A stretch of DNA of 6,234 nucleotides. Source: Ardenticatenales bacterium (GTDB lineage: Bacteria; Chloroflexota; Anaerolineae; Promineifilales; UBA4811). A model generated the notes under the pieces. That model searched no databases. It had not been told where the DNA came from and saw nothing but the letters and a program-made list of their open reading frames with translations. Shown piece after piece: positions 1 to 5,503 of the stretch. The position numbers and the translations under genes were made by a program. Position 1 is the stretch's first letter; each line of letters opens with the position of its first letter. The stretch spans positions 1 to 6,234 of the forward strand of contig DAOUVM010000159.1 of assembly GCA_030667645.1 (NCBI GenBank), given 5' to 3'.

Positions 1-469
1 TGTGAATGATGGCCATGGCGATGCTGAGGCGTCGCCGCATCCCCTTGGAATAGTTTGCCACCTTGACGTCTCGCTTTTCCCACAGGCCAAAGGTCTCCAA
101 CAACTCCCGCGCCCGCTTTGCTCGCTCGGCCCCGGTCACACGGTAGAGGCGCGCGGTGAACATCAAGTTATCCCACGCGGTCAGTTCGGCGTATACGGTG
201 GCCTCCTCCGGCACCAGCCCCATCTGCCGCTTGACCGGGTACGCATCCTCGGCCAGATCGTGGCCGAGAACGATGATGCTCCCCGAGGTCGGTTTCAGCA
301 GGGTTGTCAGCATCCGCTGGGTGGTGGTTTTGCCGGCCCCATTGGGGCCCAGAAAGCCAAAGACCTCACCCTGCCGCACCTCAAAGTTGATGTGATCGAC
401 CGCCATGACACCCGTTCCAGGTCGGCCGAAGACCTTGGTCAATTCATTCACCTCAATTGCATTGTTCAT
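1..469 (-). CDS. ABC-2 type transporter ATP-binding protein, C-terminal part beyond the left edge
   Basis: This is the cytoplasmic ATPase of an ABC transporter; the first 156 residues are in the window. Walker A (GPNGAGKTT) is at residues 41-49, a VPEE segment replaces the usual Q-loop glutamine region near 86-89, and the signature YSKGM is at 140-144. The VPEE and SKGM variants are typical of the CcmA/drug- or lipid-exporter ATPases that pair with ABC-2 permeases. Walker B, the D-loop and the H-loop lie outside the window. The ATG is preceded by a GGAAGGAAG-type ribosome site and overlaps the last 17 bases of the deacetylase gene, so the two are probably co-translated. The substrate cannot be told from this fragment; a permease gene would be expected next, to the left. 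Confidence 0.93.
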   Translation of the reverse strand, partial: MNNAIEVNELTKVFGRPGTGVMAVDHINFEVRQGEVFGFLGPNGAGKTTTQRMLTTLLKPTSGSIIVLGHDLAEDAYPVKRQMGLVPEEATVYAELTAWDNLMFTARLYRVTGAERAKRARELLETFGLWEKRDVKVANYSKGMRRRLSIAMAIIH

Positions 470-1208
470 AGAGTGCTTCCTTCCAGTCCTTCAAGTTGCC
501 ATCCGGCCGTACCATTTGTTCCGAGCCGCCTCGTTGGGCTGCCAGCCAAAAGTGCTCTGTGCCCAGGAACAACTGCTGCTTCTTCTCCGGCGCCTTCAGT
601 ATGGGCGACCCGCTTGCCTGTGTGCGGTGGCAACGAATGGCGCTCATCTTGGTCTCCCACACGGCCGAAACGTCCACCGTCAGCGTCACCCCATCGTCGG
701 GCACAGAGTGCAGGTGGGGCATTTCGAGTGCGTAGGCCAGGCTGCGCGGAACAACCATGTTGAATAGTGCAAGAGGGCTGGCCGTCCGCCGGAAAGCCTC
801 GGCCGTCCAACGACTGACGGCCTTGTGGTCGGGATGGCCCGAGATGCCGTCATGCGGCCAAGTGAGCAACACTTGAGGGCACAGTTCTCGCACAACCCAC
901 GCCACCTGCTCGATGGCCTGCTCCTCGTCCACCTGAGCCAGGGTTCCATCCCGGTAGTCCAGCAAGCGGGGCGGCTTAATGCCCAGGCTGCGACATGAGC
1001 AGCGCAGTTCGCGCTCGCGCACCTCAGCGGCCTGCTCCGGGGCCATGTCGGGGATTCCTGCCTCTCCCCGGGTGGCGCACAGCACCCAGACTCGCATGCC
1101 GCGCCGGGCCAACAGCGCCAGCGTTCCGCCGCAACGAAACGACTCGTCATCCGGGTGGGCAAGAACGGCCAGCAGACCTGGTTCGGTCATCGCATTGTCC
1201 AATCCCAT
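453..1208 (-). CDS. PIG-L / LmbE family zinc-dependent deacetylase
   Basis: The 251-residue protein belongs to the GlcNAc-PI de-N-acetylase family (PIG-L, MshB, BshB, Mca), metal hydrolases that remove acetyl or cleave amides on N-acetylglucosaminyl or similar substrates. The signature HPDDE lies at residues 18-22 and GHPDHKAV at 124-131. By comparison with MshB, His18, Asp21 and His128 should bind zinc, Asp20 is the base and His125 the second catalytic histidine, so the active site looks complete. No signal peptide is seen; the enzyme is cytoplasmic. I chose the ATG at 1208 because it forms a TGATG stop/start overlap with the upstream polyferredoxin gene and has AAAGG before it. A TTG start at 1250 and an in-frame ATG at 1190 are alternatives. 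The substrate is unknown; thiol-cofactor, cell-surface sugar or detoxification roles all occur in the family. Confidence 0.92.
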   Translation of the reverse strand: MGLDNAMTEPGLLAVLAHPDDESFRCGGTLALLARRGMRVWVLCATRGEAGIPDMAPEQAAEVRERELRCSCRSLGIKPPRLLDYRDGTLAQVDEEQAIEQVAWVVRELCPQVLLTWPHDGISGHPDHKAVSRWTAEAFRRTASPLALFNMVVPRSLAYALEMPHLHSVPDDGVTLTVDVSAVWETKMSAIRCHRTQASGSPILKAPEKKQQLFLGTEHFWLAAQRGGSEQMVRPDGNLKDWKEALYEQCN

Positions 1209-2017
1209 CAAGCCTTTGCGTGCCAGCCTAACGCTTCGTCTCGTGGGCAAGCCTCAATGCAAGCACCGCAGGCAAAACAGTCGGCGTGCGTCTTTTTGTC
1301 GGCGTAGAAATCGGCCATAGCTTGACCGGGGCAGGCCTTGACGCACAACTGGCACTCTTTGCACTCTGCCCGGTTGATACGTGGCCGGAACAGACTCACC
1401 TGCTCTACCAGCCAGCCCACCAGCCCAAAGGGACAGAGAAAATGGCACCACGGCCGGTAAATGAACAGGCTGGCAATCAACACAGCGGCCGAGAACAGCC
1501 CAATCTCCAGGGTTAAGTTGAAGGAGAAAAGCTGAAAGGGATCAATCAGGCCGATCCAATCCAGCCCGCTCAACACTAAACCGGCTATCAACGCCACAAA
1601 GGCGATGACGCGCACGGTGTTGGAAAACCAAAAGGGGGGTTTCCATTTGGCAAGGGGGATGCGATAGAGCAAATCTTGCAGCAGCCCCAACTGGCAGCCC
1701 CAGCCGCAGATGGACTTGTTGGAGATAAGCACCGCCAGCAGAAGAATAACCAACACGGCAACAATGGGAACCTGCAATTGATGCTCCACGAGCACGGTCG
1801 TGAGTACATTGCGCACCCAAAAGACCGGGTTGGGATTCAGCCCTCCCTTGGCGATCAAACCATAGACAAGACCAAAGAGCAGCGTGCCGCCGATGAGGAG
1901 AGCCAGGCGTACCTGGGACGTCACCTTGCGGCGGCGCAGGAGAAGCGTGACAGCTACGATTGCCACGATCCATAAAACAAACTTGCTGATAAGAATGGGG
2001 TTGCCTTGGTTGAGCAT
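1208..2017 (-). CDS. Membrane-bound polyferredoxin (NapH/YccM-like 4Fe-4S protein)
   Basis: The 269-residue protein appears to have about five membrane segments (roughly 12-27, 37-56, 82-99, 134-156, 168-187). Two cysteine motifs follow segments three and five: CGWGC at 104-108 and CHFLCP at 191-196. The C-terminus carries two 4Fe-4S ferredoxin motifs, Cys219/222/225/229 and Cys247/250/253/257, each ending in CP. This order is that of NapH/NosR/CcoG-type membrane electron carriers. The basic RRRK stretch after segment one puts that loop, the cysteine motifs and the ferredoxin domain on the same, probably cytoplasmic, side. Such proteins pass electrons between the quinone pool or soluble donors and a partner reductase, but no partner oxidoreductase is visible here. 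The ATG at 2017 has AGG six bases upstream. It lies 125 bp behind the MarR gene and is likely in its operon. The specific role is unknown. Confidence 0.88.
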   Translation of the reverse strand: MLNQGNPILISKFVLWIVAIVAVTLLLRRRKVTSQVRLALLIGGTLLFGLVYGLIAKGGLNPNPVFWVRNVLTTVLVEHQLQVPIVAVLVILLLAVLISNKSICGWGCQLGLLQDLLYRIPLAKWKPPFWFSNTVRVIAFVALIAGLVLSGLDWIGLIDPFQLFSFNLTLEIGLFSAAVLIASLFIYRPWCHFLCPFGLVGWLVEQVSLFRPRINRAECKECQLCVKACPGQAMADFYADKKTHADCFACGACIEACPRDEALGWHAKA

Positions 2018-2142
2018 CGAGTACCTGCCAGAGCATCTTTGTTGATCGGGTTGGTTTGGGTGTTTCGACTACCAAAAAGCGGAACACCGCGTCCCTCTCA
2101 TTGAACAAGCGGTGGGGGATGCGGGCCGGGCTATCGATGATT

Positions 2143-2604
2143 TTAAAAGTCACCGATATCGGGCTGGCCTGTTTTTTCTTCGGCCGCAACGATGGCCTTT
2201 TCCAGCAGCGCCAACAAGGTAGCTCCCTCCTCCGCGGTCAGGCCGGCCAGCAACCGCTGCATCTTTCTCCGACGAAAGGCGCGAGCCTGCCGGTGCAGAG
2301 TCTGGCCTTTTGCGGTGAGAGAGACCTGGATCGCCCGGCGGTCCTCTGGGTCCGGCCGGCGTTCCAGCAGTCCGGCCGTTTCCAACCGGCGCACTCCCAC
2401 GCTGACGGTGGGAGCAGCCAACTCCAACCCCTCTGCCATCTCCCGCACACCGCTGCCAGGGGAATCGGCCACCCAGTTGAGCAGGGCCCATTGTGGGCCT
2501 GATACTCCGCTACTGTCAAGCGGGTTCTGGCCCAGCGCCTGTTTGCGCAACCGATCAAACAGGTCGAGCAGTTGGTCCGGGACCGGTGATTCTCTGTCAG
2601 CCAT
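2143..2604 (-). CDS. MarR-family winged-helix transcriptional regulator
   Basis: This 153-residue protein has the MarR layout. An N-terminal dimerisation helix (about 10-28) is followed by the helix-turn-helix with the recognition region LELAAPTVSVGVRRLETAGLLERR, split here as LELAAPTVSV (about 60-69) and GVRRLETAGL. The wing is at PDPEDRRAIQVSLTAKG (about 84-100), and a long C-terminal helix completes the dimer interface. The DxRRxxxxLTxKG wing signature is diagnostic of the family. No cysteine is present, so an OhrR-type thiol switch is excluded; ligand binding is more likely. I prefer the ATG at 2604; a TTG directly before it at 2607 would add one residue. A perfect palindrome overlaps its own -10 box, so it probably represses itself and the genes downstream (polyferredoxin, deacetylase, ABC ATPase). 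Confidence 0.93.
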   Translation of the reverse strand: MADRESPVPDQLLDLFDRLRKQALGQNPLDSSGVSGPQWALLNWVADSPGSGVREMAEGLELAAPTVSVGVRRLETAGLLERRPDPEDRRAIQVSLTAKGQTLHRQARAFRRRKMQRLLAGLTAEEGATLLALLEKAIVAAEEKTGQPDIGDF

Positions 2605-2626
2605 CAAGGTATCTCAGATGCTTGCT

Positions 2627-2645
2627 TAGTTAGACCAACTAACTA
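2627..2645. promoter_or_regulatory. Palindromic operator, probable MarR autoregulatory site
   Basis: A perfect inverted repeat, TAGTTAG-ACCAA-CTAACTA (7-bp arms, 5-bp spacer), sits 22 bp upstream of the MarR start and covers the -10 box and expected transcription start. An offset dyad TTAGTT/AACTAA overlaps it. Size and position are typical of MarR dimer operators, so binding here would block the promoter. Confidence 0.75.
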
Positions 2646-2670
2646 TACCGCAAGGCAACGCCATTGTCAA
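2642..2670 (-). promoter_or_regulatory. Sigma-70 type promoter for the MarR operon
   Basis: Read on the minus strand, a perfect -35 TTGACA (2670-2665) is followed after exactly 17 bp by -10 TATAGT (2647-2642). The predicted start is near 2635, giving a leader of about 30 bases before the MarR ATG. The -10 overlaps the palindromic operator. Confidence 0.85.
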
Positions 2671-2700
2671 GCAATTGGAAAGAGAGCCAAAGTCGGTGTA

Positions 2701-2716
2701 GGCATGGCGGCATGCC
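2701..2716. repeat. Small perfect inverted repeat
   Basis: GGCATG-GCGG-CATGCC has 6-bp arms and a 4-base loop. No T-run follows on either strand, so it is not a standard terminator. It lies between the MarR promoter and the orphan plus-strand promoter-like pair; its role is unknown. Confidence 0.5.
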
Positions 2717-2745
2717 AGCTCAACGACGCCATCATCTCATCCAGC

Positions 2746-2775
2746 TTGACCCAGATAGAACCCCTGTGCTACAAT
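2746..2775 (+). promoter_or_regulatory. Orphan promoter-like sequence reading into the repeat region
   Basis: A -35-like TTGACC (2746-2751) and a -10-like TACAAT (2770-2775) are 18 bp apart on the plus strand. Transcription would start near 2782, just before the first copy of the intergenic repeat. No coding gene follows for about 700 bp, so any transcript would be noncoding or a long leader of the PerR gene. Confidence 0.45.
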
Positions 2776-2788
2776 GAGGGCCAGGCTG

Positions 2789-2892
2789 CCACCCGCCGCG
2801 CCGCGATCCACGGCCGTCGTTCACCAGTATGCCATGGACTCCCTTCCAAACAGAGTTGATAATTGAACCAGAAATCGCAATGGAAACAATTG
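2789..2892. repeat. Intergenic repeat family 1, copy 1
   Basis: The copy opens with CCACCCGCCGCG and ends with AAACAATTG, as does the copy at 3030-3145. From 2808 on, the two align without gaps for 85 bp at an offset of 253, with 60 identical positions by hand count (about 70%). Shared blocks include CCACGGCCGT, CCAGTAT and GATAATTGAA. The GC-rich opening segment differs by a 12-bp length change. Confidence 0.8.
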
Positions 2893-3029
2893 ATTGGTGG
2901 GGCTGCTCTCGCTCGCCGGCGACTTTCCCCAATTCGATCACCCGCCCACCTTCCCCACTGCCCCACTAGAACCCCATACCTGCTTGCCGCCTCCTGGCCC
3001 CGAATGAATTCGCGGCCGACTGCCCCACT

Positions 3030-3145
3030 CCACCCGCCGCGAGCCACGCCGCGCTGCAAACCACGGCCGTGGTTCGCCAGTATTCCGTGCCATCCCTTTG
3101 AAACTGGAACGATAATTGAATCCGGAATTTGCCGAAAAACAATTG
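3030..3145. repeat. Intergenic repeat family 1, copy 2
   Basis: Direct-orientation partner of 2789-2892. Its core is a perfect palindrome, where copy 1 has one broken base pair. Differences between the copies fall about evenly on the three codon positions of the minus-strand frame they share, so the repeat is not a conserved coding segment. Confidence 0.8.
3056..3077. repeat. 22-bp palindrome in repeat copy 2
   Basis: AACCACGG-CCGTGGTT is a perfect 16-bp palindrome (3059-3074). The flanks GC and GC extend it to 22 bp with one mismatched pair. In copy 1 the corresponding core reads CCACGGCCGTCG, keeping most of the symmetry. It could be a cruciform, a protein site or one end of a mobile repeat. 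Confidence 0.65.
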
Positions 3146-3179
3146 CCGGGATCGGCCGCCCGTTGCAAAGTCACCGACC

Positions 3180-3238
3180 GTACTTGCTCAAAAACAACCT
3201 GGCATTCTTGTGGCCCCATAGTGCACCTGATTCACCAC
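3180..3238 (+). repeat. Intergenic repeat family 2, copy A (truncated)
   Basis: This begins GTACTTGCTCAAAAACAAC and continues through TTGTGGCC to GATTCACCA. It matches the first two thirds of the copies at 4495-4579 and 5504-5588, with about 2 bp of length difference in the middle. The GGAAG...TCC end present in the other two copies is missing; an A-rich stretch follows instead. It lies upstream of the PerR promoter. Confidence 0.7.
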
Positions 3239-3243
3239 AGAAA

Positions 3244-3288
3244 AAAAAGTGAGAAGAGAATCAGCAATCGCACGAGAAAAAGTGAGAA
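3244..3288. repeat. 12-bp direct repeat in A-rich stretch
   Basis: AAAAAGTGAGAA occurs exactly at 3244-3255 and again at 3277-3288, 33 bp apart and in the same orientation. The second copy runs straight into the 9-bp tandem repeat. Confidence 0.6.
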
Positions 3289-3323
3289 TTCGTGAAATCC
3301 GTTCCATTCGTGACATTCGTGAC
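3288..3323. repeat. Four-unit 9-bp tandem repeat
   Basis: Four consecutive 9-bp units: ATTCGTGAA, ATCCGTTCC, ATTCGTGAC, ATTCGTGAC. The last two are identical; the second is the most diverged. The array ends 53 bp before the PerR -35 box. It is too short in unit and spacer to be CRISPR. Confidence 0.8.
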
Positions 3324-3376
3324 AACAAAAGGCGCTCTCTGTGAGAACCTCTCCCCGCAAGAGCACGCAACAGCAC

Positions 3377-3405
3377 TTGACATTCGACCCTTGTCGTGGT
3401 ATGAT
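3377..3405 (+). promoter_or_regulatory. Sigma-70 type promoter for the PerR-ferritin genes
   Basis: A perfect -35 TTGACA (3377-3382) is followed by a 17-bp spacer and -10 TATGAT (3400-3405). Transcription should start near 3412, giving a leader of about 70 bases. Within the spacer CGAC-CCTT-GTCG is a short inverted repeat (3385-3396), and an AT-rich imperfect dyad GTTTTAAATAAC (3408-3419) lies over the start site. Either could be an operator for the regulator itself, but neither matches a known PerR or Fur box well. Confidence 0.85.
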
Positions 3406-3484
3406 TCGTTTTAAATAACCAGTATCCATAAGGAATCGGGGTTTGGCAGCAGCCTAGCCCCAACAACGAGATCAAGAACCTGCA

Positions 3485-3922
3485 ATGAACTCCAGGACAC
3501 ACCAGGAAAAGATCATCGCCGATCTCAGAGCCCAAGGCTATCGACTAACCCCACAGCGGATGGCCGTGGTCAAGACTCTGGTTGGCAACAGAGAGCACCC
3601 CAGTGTGGAGCAGATCCACGAGCGTGTGAGGGCGGATTTTCCCATGACCAGCTTGGCCACCGTGTACAAGACGGTGGCCTTGCTCAAGGAAATGGGAGTG
3701 ATCCAGGAGCTTTGTTTCAGAGACGCTAGCAGCCGGTACGATGGTGGCGGCCCCGATCCGCACCCGCATCTGGTCTGCACAAAGTGCAAAGGCATTGCAG
3801 ACGTCGACGTTGCCGGCTTGAGGGAACTGTACCAGGATGTGGCCCAGCGGTCCGGCTATCGGATCGAGAGCTACCGGTTTGATCTCTTTGGGCTCTGCCC
3901 CCGGTGCCAACAGGACGAATGA
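3485..3922 (+). CDS. perR: Fur-family regulator, PerR-like peroxide/metal sensor
   Basis: The 145-residue protein has the Fur-family layout: an N-terminal winged helix (about 1-85, with GYRLTPQR at 18-25 and TSLATVYKTVALL at 55-67) and a C-terminal metal-binding dimerisation domain. The HPHLVCTKC motif (93-101) and the final CPRC (138-141) supply the four structural-zinc cysteines Cys98, Cys101, Cys138 and Cys141. The regulatory-site residues aligned with Bacillus PerR are all present: His38, Asp86, His93, His95 and Asp106. Asp106, where Fur usually has glutamate, favours PerR. In PerR, Fe(II)-catalysed oxidation of two of the histidines releases DNA. The ATG at 3485 has only a weak ribosome site. 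The ferritin gene follows after 38 bp with no terminator, so the regulator and a likely target are probably one transcript. Fur or Zur function is less likely but not excluded. Confidence 0.9.
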   Translation: MNSRTHQEKIIADLRAQGYRLTPQRMAVVKTLVGNREHPSVEQIHERVRADFPMTSLATVYKTVALLKEMGVIQELCFRDASSRYDGGGPDPHPHLVCTKCKGIADVDVAGLRELYQDVAQRSGYRIESYRFDLFGLCPRCQQDE

Positions 3923-3948
3923 TTTCTATTGTTTAAAGAGAGACCACT

Positions 3949-3954
3949 AGGAGG
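3949..3954 (+). promoter_or_regulatory. Shine-Dalgarno site deciding the ferritin start
   Basis: A perfect AGGAGG precedes two adjacent ATG codons. It is 3 bases from the ATG at 3958 and 6 bases from the ATG at 3961; the second spacing is near optimal and gives the standard ferritin numbering. Confidence 0.75.
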
Positions 3955-3960
3955 ACCATG

Positions 3961-4479
3961 ATGTTCAACAAAAAGATCCAGGACGCAATCAACGATCAGA
4001 TCCGGCGAGAGCTCGAATCTGCCCAGATCTATCTCTCGATGGCAGCTTACTTTGACTCAGTCAACTTGCCAGGCTTTGCTCAGTGGATGAAGATGCAGTT
4101 CCAGGAAGAGCAAGCACACGCATTCAAGTTCTACGATTATGTCTTTGACCGTGGTGGACAGGTCATACTCCAGGCGCTAGGACTGCCCCCAACCGAGTTC
4201 CAGTCCCCACTCGACGCGTTTGAGCAGACGCTGGCCCACGAACAAAAGGTGACCGGACACATCAACGACCTGTATGCCTTGGCGGCAGAGGAAAGAGAGT
4301 ATTCAAGTCAAATCTTTCTGCAGTGGTTTATTGAAGAGCAGGTCGAAGAGGAAAAGTCAGCCGGCGACATCATGGCGCTGCTCGAGAGAGTTGGCGATAA
4401 TGAGCAGGCTCTGATGATGCTCGATAGAGAGCTGGCCCAGAGACAAGCTCCGGCCGAGGCCGGAGCGGCGACGGAGTAG
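3961..4479 (+). CDS. ftnA: Bacterial non-haem ferritin (FtnA type)
   Basis: The 172-residue protein is a four-helix-bundle ferritin that forms a 24-subunit cytoplasmic shell, oxidises Fe(II) and stores it as ferric mineral. Starting at the second ATG, the ferroxidase residues fall exactly at the E. coli FtnA positions: Glu17, Tyr24, Glu50, His53, Glu94, Gln127 and Glu130. The third-site and dinuclear residues are therefore complete. There is no haem-ligand methionine pattern of bacterioferritin and no rubredoxin domain. The C-terminus after about residue 158 is an alanine-rich tail. It follows the PerR-like gene by 38 bp and is probably its operon partner, which fits iron withdrawal during peroxide stress. 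A strong GC hairpin lies within its last codons, and a family 2 repeat follows. Confidence 0.96.
   Translation: MFNKKIQDAINDQIRRELESAQIYLSMAAYFDSVNLPGFAQWMKMQFQEEQAHAFKFYDYVFDRGGQVILQALGLPPTEFQSPLDAFEQTLAHEQKVTGHINDLYALAAEEREYSSQIFLQWFIEEQVEEEKSAGDIMALLERVGDNEQALMMLDRELAQRQAPAEAGAATE
4447..4466 (+). repeat. Strong GC hairpin inside the ferritin 3' end
   Basis: GCTCCGGCC and GGCCGGAGC are perfect 9-bp inverted arms separated by GA. As RNA this gives an 8-bp stem with a CGAG tetraloop. It encodes part of the alanine-rich tail and is not followed by a T-run, so it is not a classical terminator. It could stabilise the mRNA 3' end or slow ribosomes. Confidence 0.65.
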
Positions 4480-4494
4480 ACCAACTCGCTGCTT

Positions 4495-4579
4495 GTACTT
4501 GTTCAGAAACAACTTGGTCCTTTTGTGACCGCTCTACCCGTGAATCACCATTCAAAACGGGAAGTTATTCCCTAACAAG
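4495..4579 (+). repeat. Intergenic repeat family 2, copy B
   Basis: The copy fills most of the gap between the ferritin and the reductase gene and aligns without gaps to 5504-5588 at an offset of 1009. Hand count gives about 63 identical positions of 85. The best-conserved block is GTGACCGCTCT. Near its right end GGGAA-GTTA-TTCCC (4559-4572) is a perfect 5-bp-stem hairpin, only partly kept in copy C. Confidence 0.85.
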
Positions 4580-4595
4580 GGCTTGGGGCACCGAT

Positions 4596-5438
4596 ATGGC
4601 TGACTCTGGCAGCACTCGGCGCGCAGCCTTGAGCGCGCGGGACAAATACAACGCCACGGCGGTCGCAAAGACCTTGGTCACTCCCGATCTTATGATCTTG
4701 CGGGTGCGAACGGACGAACCCCGTTCAGTGTTCAAATCGGGCCAGTACACTATTCTGGGGCTCGATGGCTCTGAGCCTCGTTCGGCCAACTCGGTCCCCG
4801 AGGCAATAGAGGCGCCACCGGATAGCTTGATCCAACGGCCGTACTCTATTGCTTCAACCTGTGCCGAAACGCAAGAGTTCGAATTCTACATCAGCCAGGT
4901 CAAATCGGGGCAGCTCACTCCCCGCCTGTTCAACCTGCAGATGGGCGGGCGATTGTACGTCAGCAAGCGGATCGTAGGGGTGTTCACTCTGGCAGATACG
5001 CCAGTAGGGTGCGACGTTGTCATGGTGGCAACCGGCACCGGCCTAGCGCCCTATGTCAGCTTCTTACGCTCACACATGACCGACCGCCCGGAAACCAAAA
5101 TGGCCGTCATCCAAGGAGCGGCTCATCCCTGGGACCTGGGTTACTATAGTGAGTTGACCTTCTTGGCCAGCGTGTTCGCCAATTTCCATTATCTTCCCAC
5201 CTTGACCGACGATAATGACACCTGGACCGGCCATCACCTGCGGATCGAGGAGATGCTAAAGAGGGGAGTTCTGAATAGTGAGACGGGTATTGCCGTGAAC
5301 CCGGACAAGACCCACTTTTTTCTTTGCGGCAATCCCAGGATGGTCGAGAACGTTTCAGCGCTGTTGGCCGAGTTTGGCTATACGAGGCACAGGCGCAAAA
5401 GCCCGGGCTCGCTTCACATTGAAGAGTTCCGGTCGTAG
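4596..5438 (+). CDS. fpr: Ferredoxin/flavodoxin-NADP+ reductase (Fpr type, FAD)
   Basis: The 280-residue flavoenzyme moves electrons between NADPH and ferredoxin or flavodoxin in the cytoplasm. The N-terminal FAD domain carries RPYSIAS (81-87), the flavin-binding signature. The NADP domain carries the ATGTGLAPYVSFLR segment (145-158) and FFLCGNPRMV (241-250). The C-terminus, GSLHIEEFRS, resembles the short Fpr-type tails ending near the flavin rather than the plant-type tyrosine. Between the first flavin-domain strands and RPYS there is a polar, proline-rich insertion of about 20 residues (58-80), longer than in E. coli Fpr. The ATG at 4596 has GGGG 7 bases upstream. It lies between ferritin and rubrerythrin and could feed electrons to the rubredoxin domain of rubrerythrin, directly or through a carrier, or help mobilise ferritin iron; both are inference. 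Confidence 0.92.
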   Translation: MADSGSTRRAALSARDKYNATAVAKTLVTPDLMILRVRTDEPRSVFKSGQYTILGLDGSEPRSANSVPEAIEAPPDSLIQRPYSIASTCAETQEFEFYISQVKSGQLTPRLFNLQMGGRLYVSKRIVGVFTLADTPVGCDVVMVATGTGLAPYVSFLRSHMTDRPETKMAVIQGAAHPWDLGYYSELTFLASVFANFHYLPTLTDDNDTWTGHHLRIEEMLKRGVLNSETGIAVNPDKTHFFLCGNPRMVENVSALLAEFGYTRHRRKSPGSLHIEEFRS

Positions 5439-5503
5439 TTGATTCAGAGCCGGGCATCAGACGAGTAGTGGTCCCTGGTCAGGGGATTGGTCAAGATTGC
5501 ATA

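Larger units (their letters stand above)
2605..3484. other. Divergent intergenic region of about 880 bp without a credible gene
   Basis: This is the spacer between the leftward MarR operon and the rightward PerR cluster. Open frames exist on both strands but lack ribosome sites, family resemblance and codon-position bias. It holds the MarR promoter and operator, a 6-bp-stem hairpin (2701-2716), an orphan promoter-like pair (2746-2775), two copies of one repeat (2789-2892 and 3030-3145), one copy of a second repeat (3180-3238), an A-rich direct repeat (3244-3288), a 9-bp tandem repeat (3288-3323) and the PerR promoter. I see nothing in 2893-3029 beyond C-rich spacer sequence. Confidence 0.8.

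Noticed and set aside
2..767. Long plus-strand open frames
   Set aside because: They are shadows of the ABC ATPase and the deacetylase on the minus strand, both of which have full family motifs.
1209..1250. TTG start at 1250 for the deacetylase
   Set aside because: It would add 14 arginine-rich residues and has a GAGG only one base away; the ATG at 1208 fits the TGATG coupling better.
2074..2090. Short hairpin plus T5 on the minus strand between MarR and the polyferredoxin gene
   Set aside because: The stem is only 4 bp (GCGG-TGTT-CCGC); too weak to call a terminator or attenuator.
2769..3219. Two overlapping minus-strand frames with similar peptides
   Set aside because: The similarity is explained by the DNA repeat. 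Differences show no third-codon-position excess, and neither frame has a proper start region.
2863..3252. Plus-strand open frame of 129 codons across the repeats
   Set aside because: No ribosome site, very proline- and arginine-rich low-complexity translation, and it spans two unrelated repeat families; noncoding.
3244..3323. Direct repeats as a CRISPR remnant
   Set aside because: Units of 9 and 12 bp, no unique spacers of 30-40 bp and no cas genes in the window.
3188..3535. Minus-strand open frame of 115 codons opposite the PerR promoter
   Set aside because: It overlaps the strong plus-strand promoter and the start of the PerR gene, runs through repeats, and resembles no family.
5472..5486. 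CCCTG/CAGGG inverted repeat after the reductase gene as a terminator
   Set aside because: Only 3-5 bp of pairing with a 2-base gap and no T-run.
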